Assembly (NCBI GenBank): GCA_002825465.1
Contig: PJER01000033.1
Location: 1 to 25,569 of the forward strand
Length of the DNA stretch: 25,569 nucleotides
Direction: 5' to 3'
Origin: Candidatus Thorarchaeota archaeon MP8T_1
Lineage (GTDB): Archaea; Asgardarchaeota; Thorarchaeia; Thorarchaeales; Thorarchaeaceae
Below the pieces are notes generated by a model, which ran no database searches, was not told the origin of the DNA, and worked only from the letters and a program-made list of their open reading frames with translations. The position numbers were made by a program, and so were the translations under genes. This document shows, in pieces, positions 14,645-23,595 of this stretch. Position 1 is the stretch's first letter, and every line of letters starts with the position of its first letter.

Positions 14645-17248
14645 GTGACCAAGCAAACACCAATGCAAAGACAGTACCTTCAATTGAAGAAACAGTACCC
14701 TGATTGTATACTGATGTTTAGGCTTGGTGATTTTTATGAGATGTTCAATGAAGATGCAAAAGTTGCTAGCAAAGCTTTAGACATTGTATTGACAGCAAGA
14801 GGAGATGGAGTTAACCGTTGGCCTCTCTGTGGAGTGCCATATCATGCAGTCGAAGGATATGTGGCAAAATTACTCCAGCAAGGATTTACTGTTGCCATTG
14901 CAGATCAGGTAGAGGATGCGTCAGAAGCAAAAGGACTTGTTAGGCGAGATGTTGTTAGAGTCATAACTCCAGGAACAATCCTTGAGAGTTCAATGCTAGA
15001 GGATGCTCAGAACAATTACCTTGTAGCACTCATTGAAGATAATGGTGATGTAGGCATTGCAGCTGTGGATGTTTCAACAGGTGAGTTCATTGTTACAGAG
15101 ATTAAAGGATCTCTTGACGCAGAAGAAGTACTGAATGAGATTGGAAGACTCTCACCATCAGAGATTCTTCTTTCGGATAGTACTTCAAAATCAAAAGCAA
15201 GAAAAGTATTGGATGAAATTGGCATTCATATTACCGATAGAAATAACCTTGATTTTTCGACTCGAAACGCTGAAAATCTCATCAAAGAACAATTCAAAGT
15301 TGCAACACTTGATGGATATGGAATTTCTGATAAACCAGTGGCTCTCGGTGCTGCCGGTGCAATCCTATCCTACCTGCGGGAAGTTCACAAGACGGGATCA
15401 GTGACCCTTTCAGGTCTTAGAGTGTACTCAATTGAATCACATATGATAGTCGATAGTCAGACGCAGAAAAATTTAGAATTGATTAAGAATGCACGTGATG
15501 GGAGTTCTCGTGGAACCCTCTTCAGTATTTTATCAAAGACAGTCACACCTATGGGAAAACGAAAACTCAAACAATGGATCCTTCAGCCACTTAGAAATGT
15601 CAAACTAATCAATGAACGTCTTGATTCGGTTGAAGAACTAGCAAGAGATGCCATTGTGAGAAAAGACATTTCGAATAGTCTGAGAGACCTTGGAGACCTC
15701 GAAAGAATAACTAGTAGAATTGTTTTCGGTTCAGCTGGTGCTCGAGATTTACTTGCACTTCGAATCTCGATTGGGAAATTACCAATAGTGAAAAAGAACC
15801 TACAATCATGCAAAAGTGAGATATTAGCCGATTCAGTGAAATCAATCAATCCACTTTCAGATTTACACAGTACCTTGAAGATGGCAATATTAGATGACCC
15901 TCCAGTCTCGGTTAGAGAAGGGGGAATGATTAGACATGGTTTCAACAATGATCTTGATTCATTACGAGATTCCATTTCATCGGACAAGAAATGGATTGCA
16001 TCCTTGCAGGCGACAGAAAGACGACGAACAGGCATCAAGTCATTGAAAGTTGGATTTAACAAAGTACATGGATATTATATTGAAGTCACAAAGAGTAATG
16101 TCAGTCTGGTACCAGACGAATATCAGCGTAAACAGACGCTAGCCAATGCTGAACGATACATAACTCCTGGACTCAAAGAGAAAGAATCTACAGTACTTGC
16201 AGGAGAAGAGAGAATTAACAAACTTGAGTATGAAATCTATGAGGACCTAAGAAGACAAGTCAGTGACGCTGCTGCAATTCTTAGACAGAATGCCGATGCA
16301 GTAGCGACTGTTGATGTACTAGTTTCACTATCAGATGTTGCTGTGACACGAAGGTACACAAGACCTACAATCACAACAGACACTCGAATAAAAATTGTTG
16401 ACGGTCGACATGCTTCTTTGGAGGTCATGCTTGGACCAAATGAATTTGTTCCAAATGATATAGAAATCGGAGATGGAGGTTCTACTCTCATCATCATAAC
16501 TGGGCCTAATATGGCTGGAAAATCAACTTGGATGCGTCAGTGCGCAATCATTGTACTCCTAGCTCAGATGGGTTCATTCGTACCAGCGAAAAGTGCAGAG
16601 ATAGGTCTCGTCGATAGAATCTTCACTCGTGTTGGAGCTTTCGATGACCTAACCGCACGTCAGAGTACGTTCATGGTCGAAATGATCGAAACAGCAAATA
16701 TACTCAATAATGCTACCGATCGAAGTCTTGTCATACTCGACGAGATAGGACGAGGAACATCAACATTTGACGGCATGGCGCTTGCTTGGGCAGTTGCTGA
16801 ACGAATTGTTCAGATGAAAACACGTTCACTCTTTGCAACTCACTTTCATCAACTAACAGATATGGCAGCACAATATCATGGAGTCAAGAATGTACATACT
16901 CTAGCAAAAGAGTCTGGAGATTCTATTGTATTCTTACACAAAGTTGTTGCAGGTGGAACTGACAAAAGTTATGGAATTCATGTTGCCGCTTTAGCTGGTG
17001 TGCCAGAAGAAGTAGTAAAACGCGCAAATCAAATCCTTCAAAAAATCGAGAAAGAGAATAAGGTGACTGTGGGTGAAATGTCTGTAGACTATGAATCGAC
17101 AGAACAGACAAGCCTTGAGTCATTAGTGATAGAAGACCCACTTGTGGAGAGACTGAGAATTCTCGACTTGGATAGAACAACTCCTGTTGATGCATTAATA
17201 GAACTAAAGGAGTTGCAAGATCAGGCCAAGAAGAGAAAGGAATCGTGA
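14645..17248 (+). CDS. mutS: DNA mismatch repair protein MutS
   Basis: 867 residues, the full length of bacterial MutS. The mismatch-recognition motif F-x-E is GDFYEMF at residues 28-34. The connector, core and clamp domains follow. The ATPase has Walker A GPNMAGKST at 620-628, Walker B with LDEIGRGTSTFDG at about 698-710, and THFHQLTDM after it. A helical dimerisation tail closes the protein. MutS recognises mismatched bases and recruits MutL; no mutL is in this window. Most archaea lack MutS1, and those that have it are usually thought to have gained it from bacteria. Base composition looks like the neighbours. Start GTG with GGGAG 5 bases upstream. Its TGA overlaps the next gene by 4 bases. 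Confidence 0.96.
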   Translation: MTKQTPMQRQYLQLKKQYPDCILMFRLGDFYEMFNEDAKVASKALDIVLTARGDGVNRWPLCGVPYHAVEGYVAKLLQQGFTVAIADQVEDASEAKGLVRRDVVRVITPGTILESSMLEDAQNNYLVALIEDNGDVGIAAVDVSTGEFIVTEIKGSLDAEEVLNEIGRLSPSEILLSDSTSKSKARKVLDEIGIHITDRNNLDFSTRNAENLIKEQFKVATLDGYGISDKPVALGAAGAILSYLREVHKTGSVTLSGLRVYSIESHMIVDSQTQKNLELIKNARDGSSRGTLFSILSKTVTPMGKRKLKQWILQPLRNVKLINERLDSVEELARDAIVRKDISNSLRDLGDLERITSRIVFGSAGARDLLALRISIGKLPIVKKNLQSCKSEILADSVKSINPLSDLHSTLKMAILDDPPVSVREGGMIRHGFNNDLDSLRDSISSDKKWIASLQATERRRTGIKSLKVGFNKVHGYYIEVTKSNVSLVPDEYQRKQTLANAERYITPGLKEKESTVLAGEERINKLEYEIYEDLRRQVSDAAAILRQNADAVATVDVLVSLSDVAVTRRYTRPTITTDTRIKIVDGRHASLEVMLGPNEFVPNDIEIGDGGSTLIIITGPNMAGKSTWMRQCAIIVLLAQMGSFVPAKSAEIGLVDRIFTRVGAFDDLTARQSTFMVEMIETANILNNATDRSLVILDEIGRGTSTFDGMALAWAVAERIVQMKTRSLFATHFHQLTDMAAQYHGVKNVHTLAKESGDSIVFLHKVVAGGTDKSYGIHVAALAGVPEEVVKRANQILQKIEKENKVTVGEMSVDYESTEQTSLESLVIEDPLVERLRILDLDRTTPVDALIELKELQDQAKKRKES

Positions 17249-18282
17249 GGGGTTTGACAAGTCGTAATCCTGTTGATAATCACCATGCAATCGAACTTCA
17301 AAATGACTTAATTGAAAAGAAGATCATCCCATTACATTCTAAAATCGAATATTATCAGCAACTTCTTGGCGGAGCAGACACTACTATATTTGAGATAGGA
17401 TTCGAGAATCATCCCACACATTACATTCAACGGATACTAAGACCTAGTACACCTAAAGCAGCAGCAGATTTTGAGTTCATGAATCAAAGGACATTATTTG
17501 AAAATGGAGTAAATGTTCCAGAAACTTATCTAATCAATCATCCCCCCAACACCTATGATCGTACATATTATGTAATGAAGAAGATTGAAGGGAGAGGATT
17601 GAATGAGATTCTTCAGGAACATCCAGACCAATTTGAGGATTTAACTGATCGGTTCATATTTGAAATGACCAAGATTCATTCTATGAATCCAGCACTCCTT
17701 CCTCATCTTCATAGTGTAGATATCAAGGAAAATCCGCATACAGTGGTTAACCAAGCTCTAAGTGGAGTAAAATTGAGGATTGATAGATATCCAAGTGATT
17801 TAGAAGAACTAAGCTTGGTAGTCAATTGGATTGAAAAGAATAAGAATAGAAATCCTAGTGAGGATTTAGTTGTGATCCATGGAGATTACCACCCCTACAA
17901 CATCATTGTTGATGATAAGGGAATCTTTCACATCCTGGATTGGACTGGAATCAAAATATCTGATTTCAGAACAGATCTAGCTTTTGCTACTGTAGTGATG
18001 AGTGCAGGAATTGGAAAAAACCTGGCTCAACCCTTTGCAAAGAAGTACAAAACTTTCACTGGAAAAGATGTGAAAAATCTAGAATATTTCATGGTGCTGT
18101 CCAATGTGTGGAATCTTTTGAGATTGTACAGTGCACTTAACAATCCAGCTATTAATAATGAAGGAGAAGAAACATTGTCATTCTTTAAATCGATTCGCGA
18201 ATATCCATTGTTAATTGCACAATTGGTCCGAGAAGAATGTGGAATCCAGTTGAAACAGATTGAGCAATACTTCAGCCACTGA
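17245..18282 (+). CDS. APH-fold phosphotransferase (aminoglycoside phosphotransferase-like kinase)
   Basis: 345 residues. The catalytic loop HGDYHPYN is at 212-219 (H-x-D-x4-N), and the metal-binding Asp is D232 in ILDWTG, followed by DFRTDLAF, the usual APH order. The N-terminal lobe has the YVMKKIEG strand of the hinge region near residues 111-118. Related proteins phosphorylate antibiotics, choline, homoserine, fructosamine and others, so no substrate or resistance role can be given. GTG 17245 overlaps the mutS stop as GTGA, so the two genes are co-translated, although no functional link to mismatch repair is known. Family firm, function open. Confidence 0.85.
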   Translation: MRGLTSRNPVDNHHAIELQNDLIEKKIIPLHSKIEYYQQLLGGADTTIFEIGFENHPTHYIQRILRPSTPKAAADFEFMNQRTLFENGVNVPETYLINHPPNTYDRTYYVMKKIEGRGLNEILQEHPDQFEDLTDRFIFEMTKIHSMNPALLPHLHSVDIKENPHTVVNQALSGVKLRIDRYPSDLEELSLVVNWIEKNKNRNPSEDLVVIHGDYHPYNIIVDDKGIFHILDWTGIKISDFRTDLAFATVVMSAGIGKNLAQPFAKKYKTFTGKDVKNLEYFMVLSNVWNLLRLYSALNNPAINNEGEETLSFFKSIREYPLLIAQLVREECGIQLKQIEQYFSH

Positions 18283-18307
18283 GGGGGCATTAATTAGAGG
18301 GTGAATT

Positions 18308-18661
18308 ATGAAACAGGAAAGATTCGATGAAATTGTACAAAATGGATACCTCATTTTTATGAGCCTCTTCATCATCTTCGTTTTTCTTGGTTTAATATTT
18401 GACAATGAGGGATTAATTTGGATAAGTATCATTTTTCTTCTCTATATCCCTGCAGTTGTTTGCGCATACTGTATTCAGGGTACAAATGATTCATACAAAA
18501 CCTGGATAAAGAAGAGAAGAAAAGAAAAACGTCTAGCAGATTGTTCTTCATTACGATGCCGAACCTGTGATATAATTTACAGGAAAGAAGAGCTTGATAT
18601 ATCACCTACATCAGTACCAAGGTGCCCTCAATGCAGTAAGAAACTAGTTCCATATAACTAA
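18308..18661 (+). CDS. Small membrane protein with C-terminal zinc ribbon
   Basis: 117 residues. Two membrane helices (about 14-31 and 36-55) are followed by a strongly basic stretch (KKRRKEKR, 68-75) and a zinc ribbon with Cys84/87 and Cys106/109 (CRTC and CPQC). No close family is recognised. The cytoplasmic zinc ribbon on a membrane hairpin suggests a binding or scaffold role. It starts at ATG 18308 after GGGTGA, 26 bases downstream of the kinase gene, and likely belongs to the mutS operon. It converges with the MFS gene 15 bases on. Confidence 0.7.
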   Translation: MKQERFDEIVQNGYLIFMSLFIIFVFLGLIFDNEGLIWISIIFLLYIPAVVCAYCIQGTNDSYKTWIKKRRKEKRLADCSSLRCRTCDIIYRKEELDISPTSVPRCPQCSKKLVPYN

Positions 18662-18675
18662 GATTAATCATTGTA

Positions 18676-20076
18676 TCAATCATCACGCAGTTCTCCGTGG
18701 TTAGCCTTCAGTTCCTTTTCTAGTTCAAGAACATCTACTCGAGGTTCAATACTTTTTGTAATGAGTACAATGAGAATTACAATGTTGAGAACAATTGCTC
18801 CAATTATTAACGGTACACCTTCATAGAGTGAATAGATGAATCCAGAGAATATTGGACTGATAATTCCTACAAGAAGAACCATCAAAGCGGATAGACCAAG
18901 CATCTTGCCAATATCCGCCTTTGGAAGTGATTTCTGAACATATGAATCAAGTACCGTCTGCCAGAGACTGTCATTTGTTGTTTTAATGGCAGTAGCTATG
19001 AATGCTAGTGAGAGAATCACGCCTAGTCCAGGATAAACAGAATCCAAGAAGGTAACCCACGACTCCGGTGCAATATAGGGAATGTATTGAGCAATAATGA
19101 GAAGGGAGAGAGCGATTGGCATGACTGAATATACAGCAATTGTGATTCCTCTACCTCCACGTTTATCGAATCGACGACCAAGAATTAGCGTGAGTGGAAC
19201 CGAAACTATCATGGTGATGAGGAGCATGAGGAAGATTTGACCAATATTGAAATCCAGTGTATCATTGACATAAAATAGATTTGAGAAGTTATAGAAACCA
19301 TCACTCAGAGCATCAATCATCATTACTCCGACCAATACTGGGAACACTCGAAGTAATAATTTCAGACCGCGAATGCTCTCAGAAATAAAATCTCTCAATA
19401 GTGAGGGGTGTCTTTCACGCTCAGGAATAGATGTTGATTCTAACCAGAGTATACGGATAACAACAGTAGATCCAAAGAGAATAGCTCCAACAAAGAAAAC
19501 AACTCTCATTATGAAGATAAATGTCCATCCAACATTGTACATTATTGCCATTGCAAAAAGCGGACCGAGAGCGAACACAGTTCCGAGTCTGAAAAGGGAA
19601 ACAGCAACTCCACCGTACTTGCGATCAATGATTTCCATGATATAGGCTGTTCCGCCTTGTCCTGTGAAGTTTGATGAAGAAATTGTCAAGAGCCCTAAGG
19701 CAACAATTTCAAATGACTCCGCAAATGCAAGAATTAGATATCCCAGACCATTTAGAGCCATTGTAATAATTGCCAGGTTTCGACGATTGAAATTATCTGC
19801 GAGATAGCTAGCTACAAGATTTCCTAGCAGAAGCATGACAGTAAAGATTGAGTATAGAAAACCGAGAGCAATGTAATCGATACCAAGGTCGCGTAGATAC
19901 AGATTGAGAACTTGCCAGATTACTGCAAGGCTACCGACAATCCAGTTAGTTACAACGAACACCTTGAAATTTTTATTCGACATCAGATAGCGAACTGATG
20001 CCATCCAAGAGTCCTCTATCGGTTTAGCTTCATTACCTTGGGAAACGGGAGTTTCAAGTATATCATCAGTCAACAA
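18676..20076 (-). CDS. MFS transporter
   Basis: 466 residues with about 12 hydrophobic helices in two halves and a short soluble N-terminus. The loop after helix 2, ASYLADNFNRRNLA, is the MFS motif A (G-x3-D-R-x-x-R-R), and a second version, GRRFDKRGGRG, lies in the matching loop of the C-terminal half. The tail is charged (VDVLELEKELKANHGELRDD). The direction and substrate cannot be told. The start is TTG 20076 (TTG 20073 is the next codon and also possible) with AGGTTGA about 7 bases upstream. It is transcribed divergently from the unknown gene at 20194 and ends convergent to the zinc-ribbon gene. Confidence 0.82.
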   Translation of the reverse strand: MLTDDILETPVSQGNEAKPIEDSWMASVRYLMSNKNFKVFVVTNWIVGSLAVIWQVLNLYLRDLGIDYIALGFLYSIFTVMLLLGNLVASYLADNFNRRNLAIITMALNGLGYLILAFAESFEIVALGLLTISSSNFTGQGGTAYIMEIIDRKYGGVAVSLFRLGTVFALGPLFAMAIMYNVGWTFIFIMRVVFFVGAILFGSTVVIRILWLESTSIPERERHPSLLRDFISESIRGLKLLLRVFPVLVGVMMIDALSDGFYNFSNLFYVNDTLDFNIGQIFLMLLITMIVSVPLTLILGRRFDKRGGRGITIAVYSVMPIALSLLIIAQYIPYIAPESWVTFLDSVYPGLGVILSLAFIATAIKTTNDSLWQTVLDSYVQKSLPKADIGKMLGLSALMVLLVGIISPIFSGFIYSLYEGVPLIIGAIVLNIVILIVLITKSIEPRVDVLELEKELKANHGELRDD

Positions 20077-20193
20077 GAATCAACCTGAAAATTTCCGTTA
20101 TTTTAATCGTTAATAAATTCATGATGACAGCAACTGAACTCTACCAAGAAAGTTTTTGATGTAATCAATTTGAATTCTTATCAAGTGATTTTC

Positions 20194-21267
20194 ATGAGAG
20201 AGACTCGACCACGACTCCTTTCCTATCAACATGTCCAATCTGGTTTTGAGATAGTTATCAATGAGAAGTCATTACAACCAGGAAGTGGTGGAGGTATCTG
20301 GAATCTTTGGTGGAATGTCCAACTTACTGATGATCCCAACAGTTGGGATAGAGAGATTCGTGCGTTGAATACGATGCAGAAAGAAATTGGTCCCCTCACT
20401 AATGATCAGCGTTATGTTCGAATCCATATAGCAGAGTGGTGTAGAAATAGTGATACATTCCCTACCAGTCTTGACATTCTTTGTGCTGAGATTGGAGCAG
20501 GAAAAATAACAACTCCTTGGAACATTGGATGCGAAGGAAGAAATCTAAGAGAAACACTAGGGATACAGGAGAGTCCTGATGATAGACTGGAACAACGTGT
20601 GTTTCTTTTCAATTCGTATCAGATAGCTTTCAGTTCATGGATACATGAGAATGAACCTGAGAATCTTTTCGAAGCGAAAGTTTTGAACTATCTTGGTGAT
20701 ATGAACAGAGATAAGGTCGAACTCGTAAATGCACTCAGAAAGCTTGTCAATCCAGCACTTCCTTCGACGAACTCACTAAGAGACCTTTACAGGGAAGAAA
20801 CTGAAAGATATTTTGGAGAGCCGATGAATCAATGCCTTAATTGTGGTGAGGTTGCAGATACAATTAAAGATCAGTATTTTCCAGGGTGTTCATGTTGTGA
20901 ACGATTCTATATTGACACTCTTCTCCTTGTAAACAAATTCATCGAGCCTGGAGAGATGCTTAAAGAGATGTACAGATTCCATCAAGAAAGTCTCCTCGGA
21001 TATATGTATGCCATCAATGCGTGGCTAATTGATGAAGAGCCAACTTTGGTGACTGATGTATTAACTCCAATCTTTATCAATCAGCAACTGGCTGAACAGA
21101 TACCCAAGCAAGTCAAACGTCTACTTGGGACAAGAACACATGTCAAAGAATGGTTAGCTGGTTGCCTTCTGAAAACGATCAAGGGTAATAATAGCTGGAA
21201 ATCAATGGACCAGATGATCGATTACTATCCAGAAGCAAGTTCTTGGCTTTCTTTCATCAGGATTTAA
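20194..21267 (+). CDS. Conserved-looking hypothetical protein with Cys cluster
   Basis: 357 residues from ATG 20194; TTG 20170 would add eight. The protein is not recognised. It is soluble, acidic and helix-rich, with many Trp and Cys. The region 214-235 holds CLNC and, 14 residues later, CSCC, so four or five cysteines (214, 217, 232, 234, 235) could bind zinc or an Fe-S cluster. Further cysteines at 83, 97 and 113 might join. ATG 20194 is preferred for a weak AGTGAT 4 bases before it. It stands alone between a divergent MFS gene and a membrane methyltransferase gene 62 bases downstream. No function can be assigned. Confidence 0.7.
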   Translation: MRETRPRLLSYQHVQSGFEIVINEKSLQPGSGGGIWNLWWNVQLTDDPNSWDREIRALNTMQKEIGPLTNDQRYVRIHIAEWCRNSDTFPTSLDILCAEIGAGKITTPWNIGCEGRNLRETLGIQESPDDRLEQRVFLFNSYQIAFSSWIHENEPENLFEAKVLNYLGDMNRDKVELVNALRKLVNPALPSTNSLRDLYREETERYFGEPMNQCLNCGEVADTIKDQYFPGCSCCERFYIDTLLLVNKFIEPGEMLKEMYRFHQESLLGYMYAINAWLIDEEPTLVTDVLTPIFINQQLAEQIPKQVKRLLGTRTHVKEWLAGCLLKTIKGNNSWKSMDQMIDYYPEASSWLSFIRI

Positions 21268-21329
21268 ATCTTAGAACTGATGAAGCAACAGACAAATACA
21301 CACAGTAATTCAATATAGAGGGATCATGG

Positions 21330-21989
21330 ATGGGCAGTTTCGTAAGAAAAATAGTGAAAGCATTAATCTATCTTTTGTGCTATAACTTTAGTCTTCTTAT
21401 TATTGCCAGTGGAATTTACCTGAATGTAATTACTTTAACCATCATCATACTGGACCAGATCGTTGTATTTGCAGATATCATGATCCGACCAGCAACTCCC
21501 TTAGAGGACGCAGATGCATCAACTAAGATGGTTGGACTACTTCTGTTATTGCATCCATTCATCCTAGCGATTATCTTCTATGAACAGATTTTCCTGACCT
21601 CTGTTTTTCTGCCTTCTCTTGATAATACTATAATCTCGTATATTGGTATCACAATCTATATTGTAGGAGGTCTAGTTGTATTAAGAAGTAGAATTCAGCT
21701 TGGAAGGTATGGAGATGGGACAACGAAATTGAAGAATGACCACCAACTCCTGACTGAAGGACTTTACAGCCATATCCGCCATCCACTATACTCAGGAGCT
21801 TTGTTGGGTCGTATTGGACTCGGTCTATCATTTCGAGGTTACATAGCAACAATCCTATTCGTGTTGGTCAATTTCATTGTATTCAGAAAAAGGATGGAGA
21901 TTGAGGAGAAATCACTAATATCTAAGTTCGGAGCAGATTATGAGGAGTATATGAAACAAACAAAACGACTCTTCCCTTACATTTACTAG
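21330..21989 (+). CDS. Membrane methyltransferase of the ICMT/PEMT type
   Basis: 219 residues with about five hydrophobic helices. The signature HIRHPLYSG at 148-156 and the later pattern EEKSLISKFGADYEEYMK near 192-209 ending in RLFP are those of isoprenylcysteine carboxyl methyltransferase-like and phospholipid N-methyltransferase-like proteins, which use S-adenosylmethionine at the membrane. The N-terminal half is more variable. In prokaryotes the substrate is mostly unknown (lipid, thiol or small isoprenoid). Start ATG 21330 has GAGGGAT 5 bases upstream; an out-of-frame ATG lies at 21326. The next gene starts 53 bases on, in the same direction, with its own ribosome binding site. Confidence 0.82.
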   Translation: MGSFVRKIVKALIYLLCYNFSLLIIASGIYLNVITLTIIILDQIVVFADIMIRPATPLEDADASTKMVGLLLLLHPFILAIIFYEQIFLTSVFLPSLDNTIISYIGITIYIVGGLVVLRSRIQLGRYGDGTTKLKNDHQLLTEGLYSHIRHPLYSGALLGRIGLGLSFRGYIATILFVLVNFIVFRKRMEIEEKSLISKFGADYEEYMKQTKRLFPYIY

Positions 21990-22042
21990 TCTATTATGTT
22001 CCTAATAATCCAGACATTGAAGAAATAGAAGGTGAACTATGA

Positions 22043-22363
22043 ATGATATGTAGATTTTGGAGAGGATGGACTACGCAAAGCAATGCAGACCTCTATGAAA
22101 AATACTTGAGGGATGTAATCTTCGAGGAGATTGAGGAACGAGAAATTGTTGGGTATGAACGTTTCCAATTATTCAGGAACAACAAGAATGATGAAGTTGA
22201 ATTCATTACAATAATGTACTTCAAAACACTCGAAGGAATTAGACAGTTTGCAGGAGAGGACTATACTCGAGCTTTTCTTCCTGAGATGGAGAAAAAACTA
22301 CTCTCAAGGTTCGATGAACGTGTCGAAATTATTGAGTTAAAAATCGATGAAGGTTTCAAGTGA
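22043..22363 (+). CDS. Small dimeric alpha-beta barrel protein, antibiotic biosynthesis monooxygenase (ABM)-like
   Basis: 106 residues. MICRFWRGWTT at the N-terminus, a central helix, the GYERFQLFRN strand, EVEFITIMYF and a final FAGEDYTRAF...LLSRFDERVEI pattern fit the ABM-like ferredoxin-fold family that forms dimeric barrels. This subgroup is common in bacteria and archaea and mostly has no known reaction. Start ATG 22043 has GGTGA 7 bases upstream; the gene is 53 bases after the methyltransferase. Confidence is good in the fold and low in the function. Confidence 0.75.
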   Translation: MICRFWRGWTTQSNADLYEKYLRDVIFEEIEEREIVGYERFQLFRNNKNDEVEFITIMYFKTLEGIRQFAGEDYTRAFLPEMEKKLLSRFDERVEIIELKIDEGFK

Positions 22364-22458
22364 CAGAGTATAAATTTCAATAAAATCCCAATCTAAAAAT
22401 ACAGGGAACTTGCAACAACCTTTGGTGCGAAAAGATTGGCAGAGGATAAAACACGACG

Positions 22459-22977
22459 ATGAAAACTCCATTTATTATCGCTTTTTTTAGGATACTCCTT
22501 GCCCCAATACTGTTTTACTCAATTATACTGGAATTCTATGAGATTGCTATCGCTCTTTACGTTCTAGGATTTCTTTCGGATATAGTTGATGGCATGTTGG
22601 CGAGTAAGATGATAATAACTTCATCGTCAACCCTCGAAGCATACATAGATCCTCTAGCAGATTTCGTGTTGGTTGTAGCAGCTTTCTTTGCTTTTTCATT
22701 TCTGATGATATATCCAATATGGCTCTTGATACTGTTAATAGGCATGTTTGTATTTTTCATTATTTCATCCGATGTTGAAAAGCCACAATATGATCCAATT
22801 GGAAAATACTACGGAACATATCTCTTCATTACAATTGGCATAACACTTCTATTTCCAATTCAAATGGTGTACGATATGATGTTATTTTCTATTCTCATCT
22901 ATACATTCATTCTCTTTGTCTATCGAACAAAATTCTTCCTTCAAAGCCAAAATCAAAATGTGAGTAAAGATAAATAA
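22459..22977 (+). CDS. CDP-alcohol phosphatidyltransferase-like membrane protein with degenerate motif
   Basis: 172 residues with about six hydrophobic helices. The motif of CDP-alcohol phosphatidyltransferases, D-x2-D-G-x2-A-R-x8-G-x3-D-x3-D, is recognisable as D41, D44, G45, A48, then D64 and D68. The Arg is Ser49, the second Gly is Glu60, and two extra residues lie between them. The four metal-binding aspartates remain. The protein could therefore be an active divergent lipid head-group transferase, or one with altered chemistry. Archaeal members make archaetidyl-inositol, -glycerol or -serine lipids. Start ATG 22459, after AGAGGAT at 12 bases. A 95-base gap separates it from the ABM-like gene and 35 bases from the next gene. 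Confidence 0.72.
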   Translation: MKTPFIIAFFRILLAPILFYSIILEFYEIAIALYVLGFLSDIVDGMLASKMIITSSSTLEAYIDPLADFVLVVAAFFAFSFLMIYPIWLLILLIGMFVFFIISSDVEKPQYDPIGKYYGTYLFITIGITLLFPIQMVYDMMLFSILIYTFILFVYRTKFFLQSQNQNVSKDK

Positions 22978-23012
22978 TCAATTGAGAGTATACATTGGTG
23001 TGAGACAGATTC

Positions 23013-23561
23013 ATGCGTAAAAGACGAGTTTGTGGCTACTTTTGTGTCATCTCAATTGCAGCCTTGATTGTATCTATTGTTGTAATTAGTGGACTCAATA
23101 GTATGCCAACTATAAGAGAATTGGAGATACAGAATCCAGATGGCGCAACTGGTACAGTCTTTGTGGTATTCAGACCTGGTGTGACAGGATTCAACGAAGG
23201 TGTAGTAAATGAGTTTGTGAGAGGACTAGTTGATTCTGATTGGCGGGTTGAAATGACAACAACATCCATTGAGACTCCCACGAATGTCACAGGATATGAT
23301 CTGATAGTTCTCGGAACTCCAGTCAATGGAGGACAGCCACATGCTGCTATGATAGAGTATCTTACAAGAGTAGATTTTCTTGGAAAGCCAGTAGTCTTGA
23401 TTGTAACATCGGGTGGGGACAGCGCGGAACCTGCATTCAATGTATTCCGAAATGCAACAATTAATGCAAATGGAACTATTCACGGTGAATTCCATGCTTG
23501 GCTCTTGGAATCTAATGCGGCAAGTAGAGCATATACTGCAGGGACTGATGTGACTCTGTAA
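23013..23561 (+). CDS. Membrane-tethered flavodoxin-like protein
   Basis: 182 residues. A basic start and one helix (about 8-27) form a signal anchor. The soluble part has flavodoxin features: strand TVFVVF at about 48-53 followed by RPGVTGFN, where the FMN phosphate loop belongs, then YDLIVLGTPVNGG near 95-107 and GKPVVLIVTSGG near 124-135. The phosphate loop is not the standard T-x-T-G-x-T, so FMN binding is uncertain. If the anchor is real the domain lies outside the membrane, unusual for a flavodoxin. It ends 34 bases before a convergent membrane protein gene. Confidence 0.65.
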   Translation: MRKRRVCGYFCVISIAALIVSIVVISGLNSMPTIRELEIQNPDGATGTVFVVFRPGVTGFNEGVVNEFVRGLVDSDWRVEMTTTSIETPTNVTGYDLIVLGTPVNGGQPHAAMIEYLTRVDFLGKPVVLIVTSGGDSAEPAFNVFRNATINANGTIHGEFHAWLLESNAASRAYTAGTDVTL

Positions 23562-23595
23562 TCTTCCTGAGGAAATCTTTGAAACCATAGTGAGT

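Noticed and set aside
15583..16062. 159-codon minus-strand ORF in mutS
   Set aside because: It lies within conserved MutS core domain coding sequence; no motif or start signal.
17245..18282. Aminoglycoside resistance gene
   Set aside because: The APH fold is clear, but the catalytic motifs are shared by many kinases and nothing indicates antibiotic substrates.
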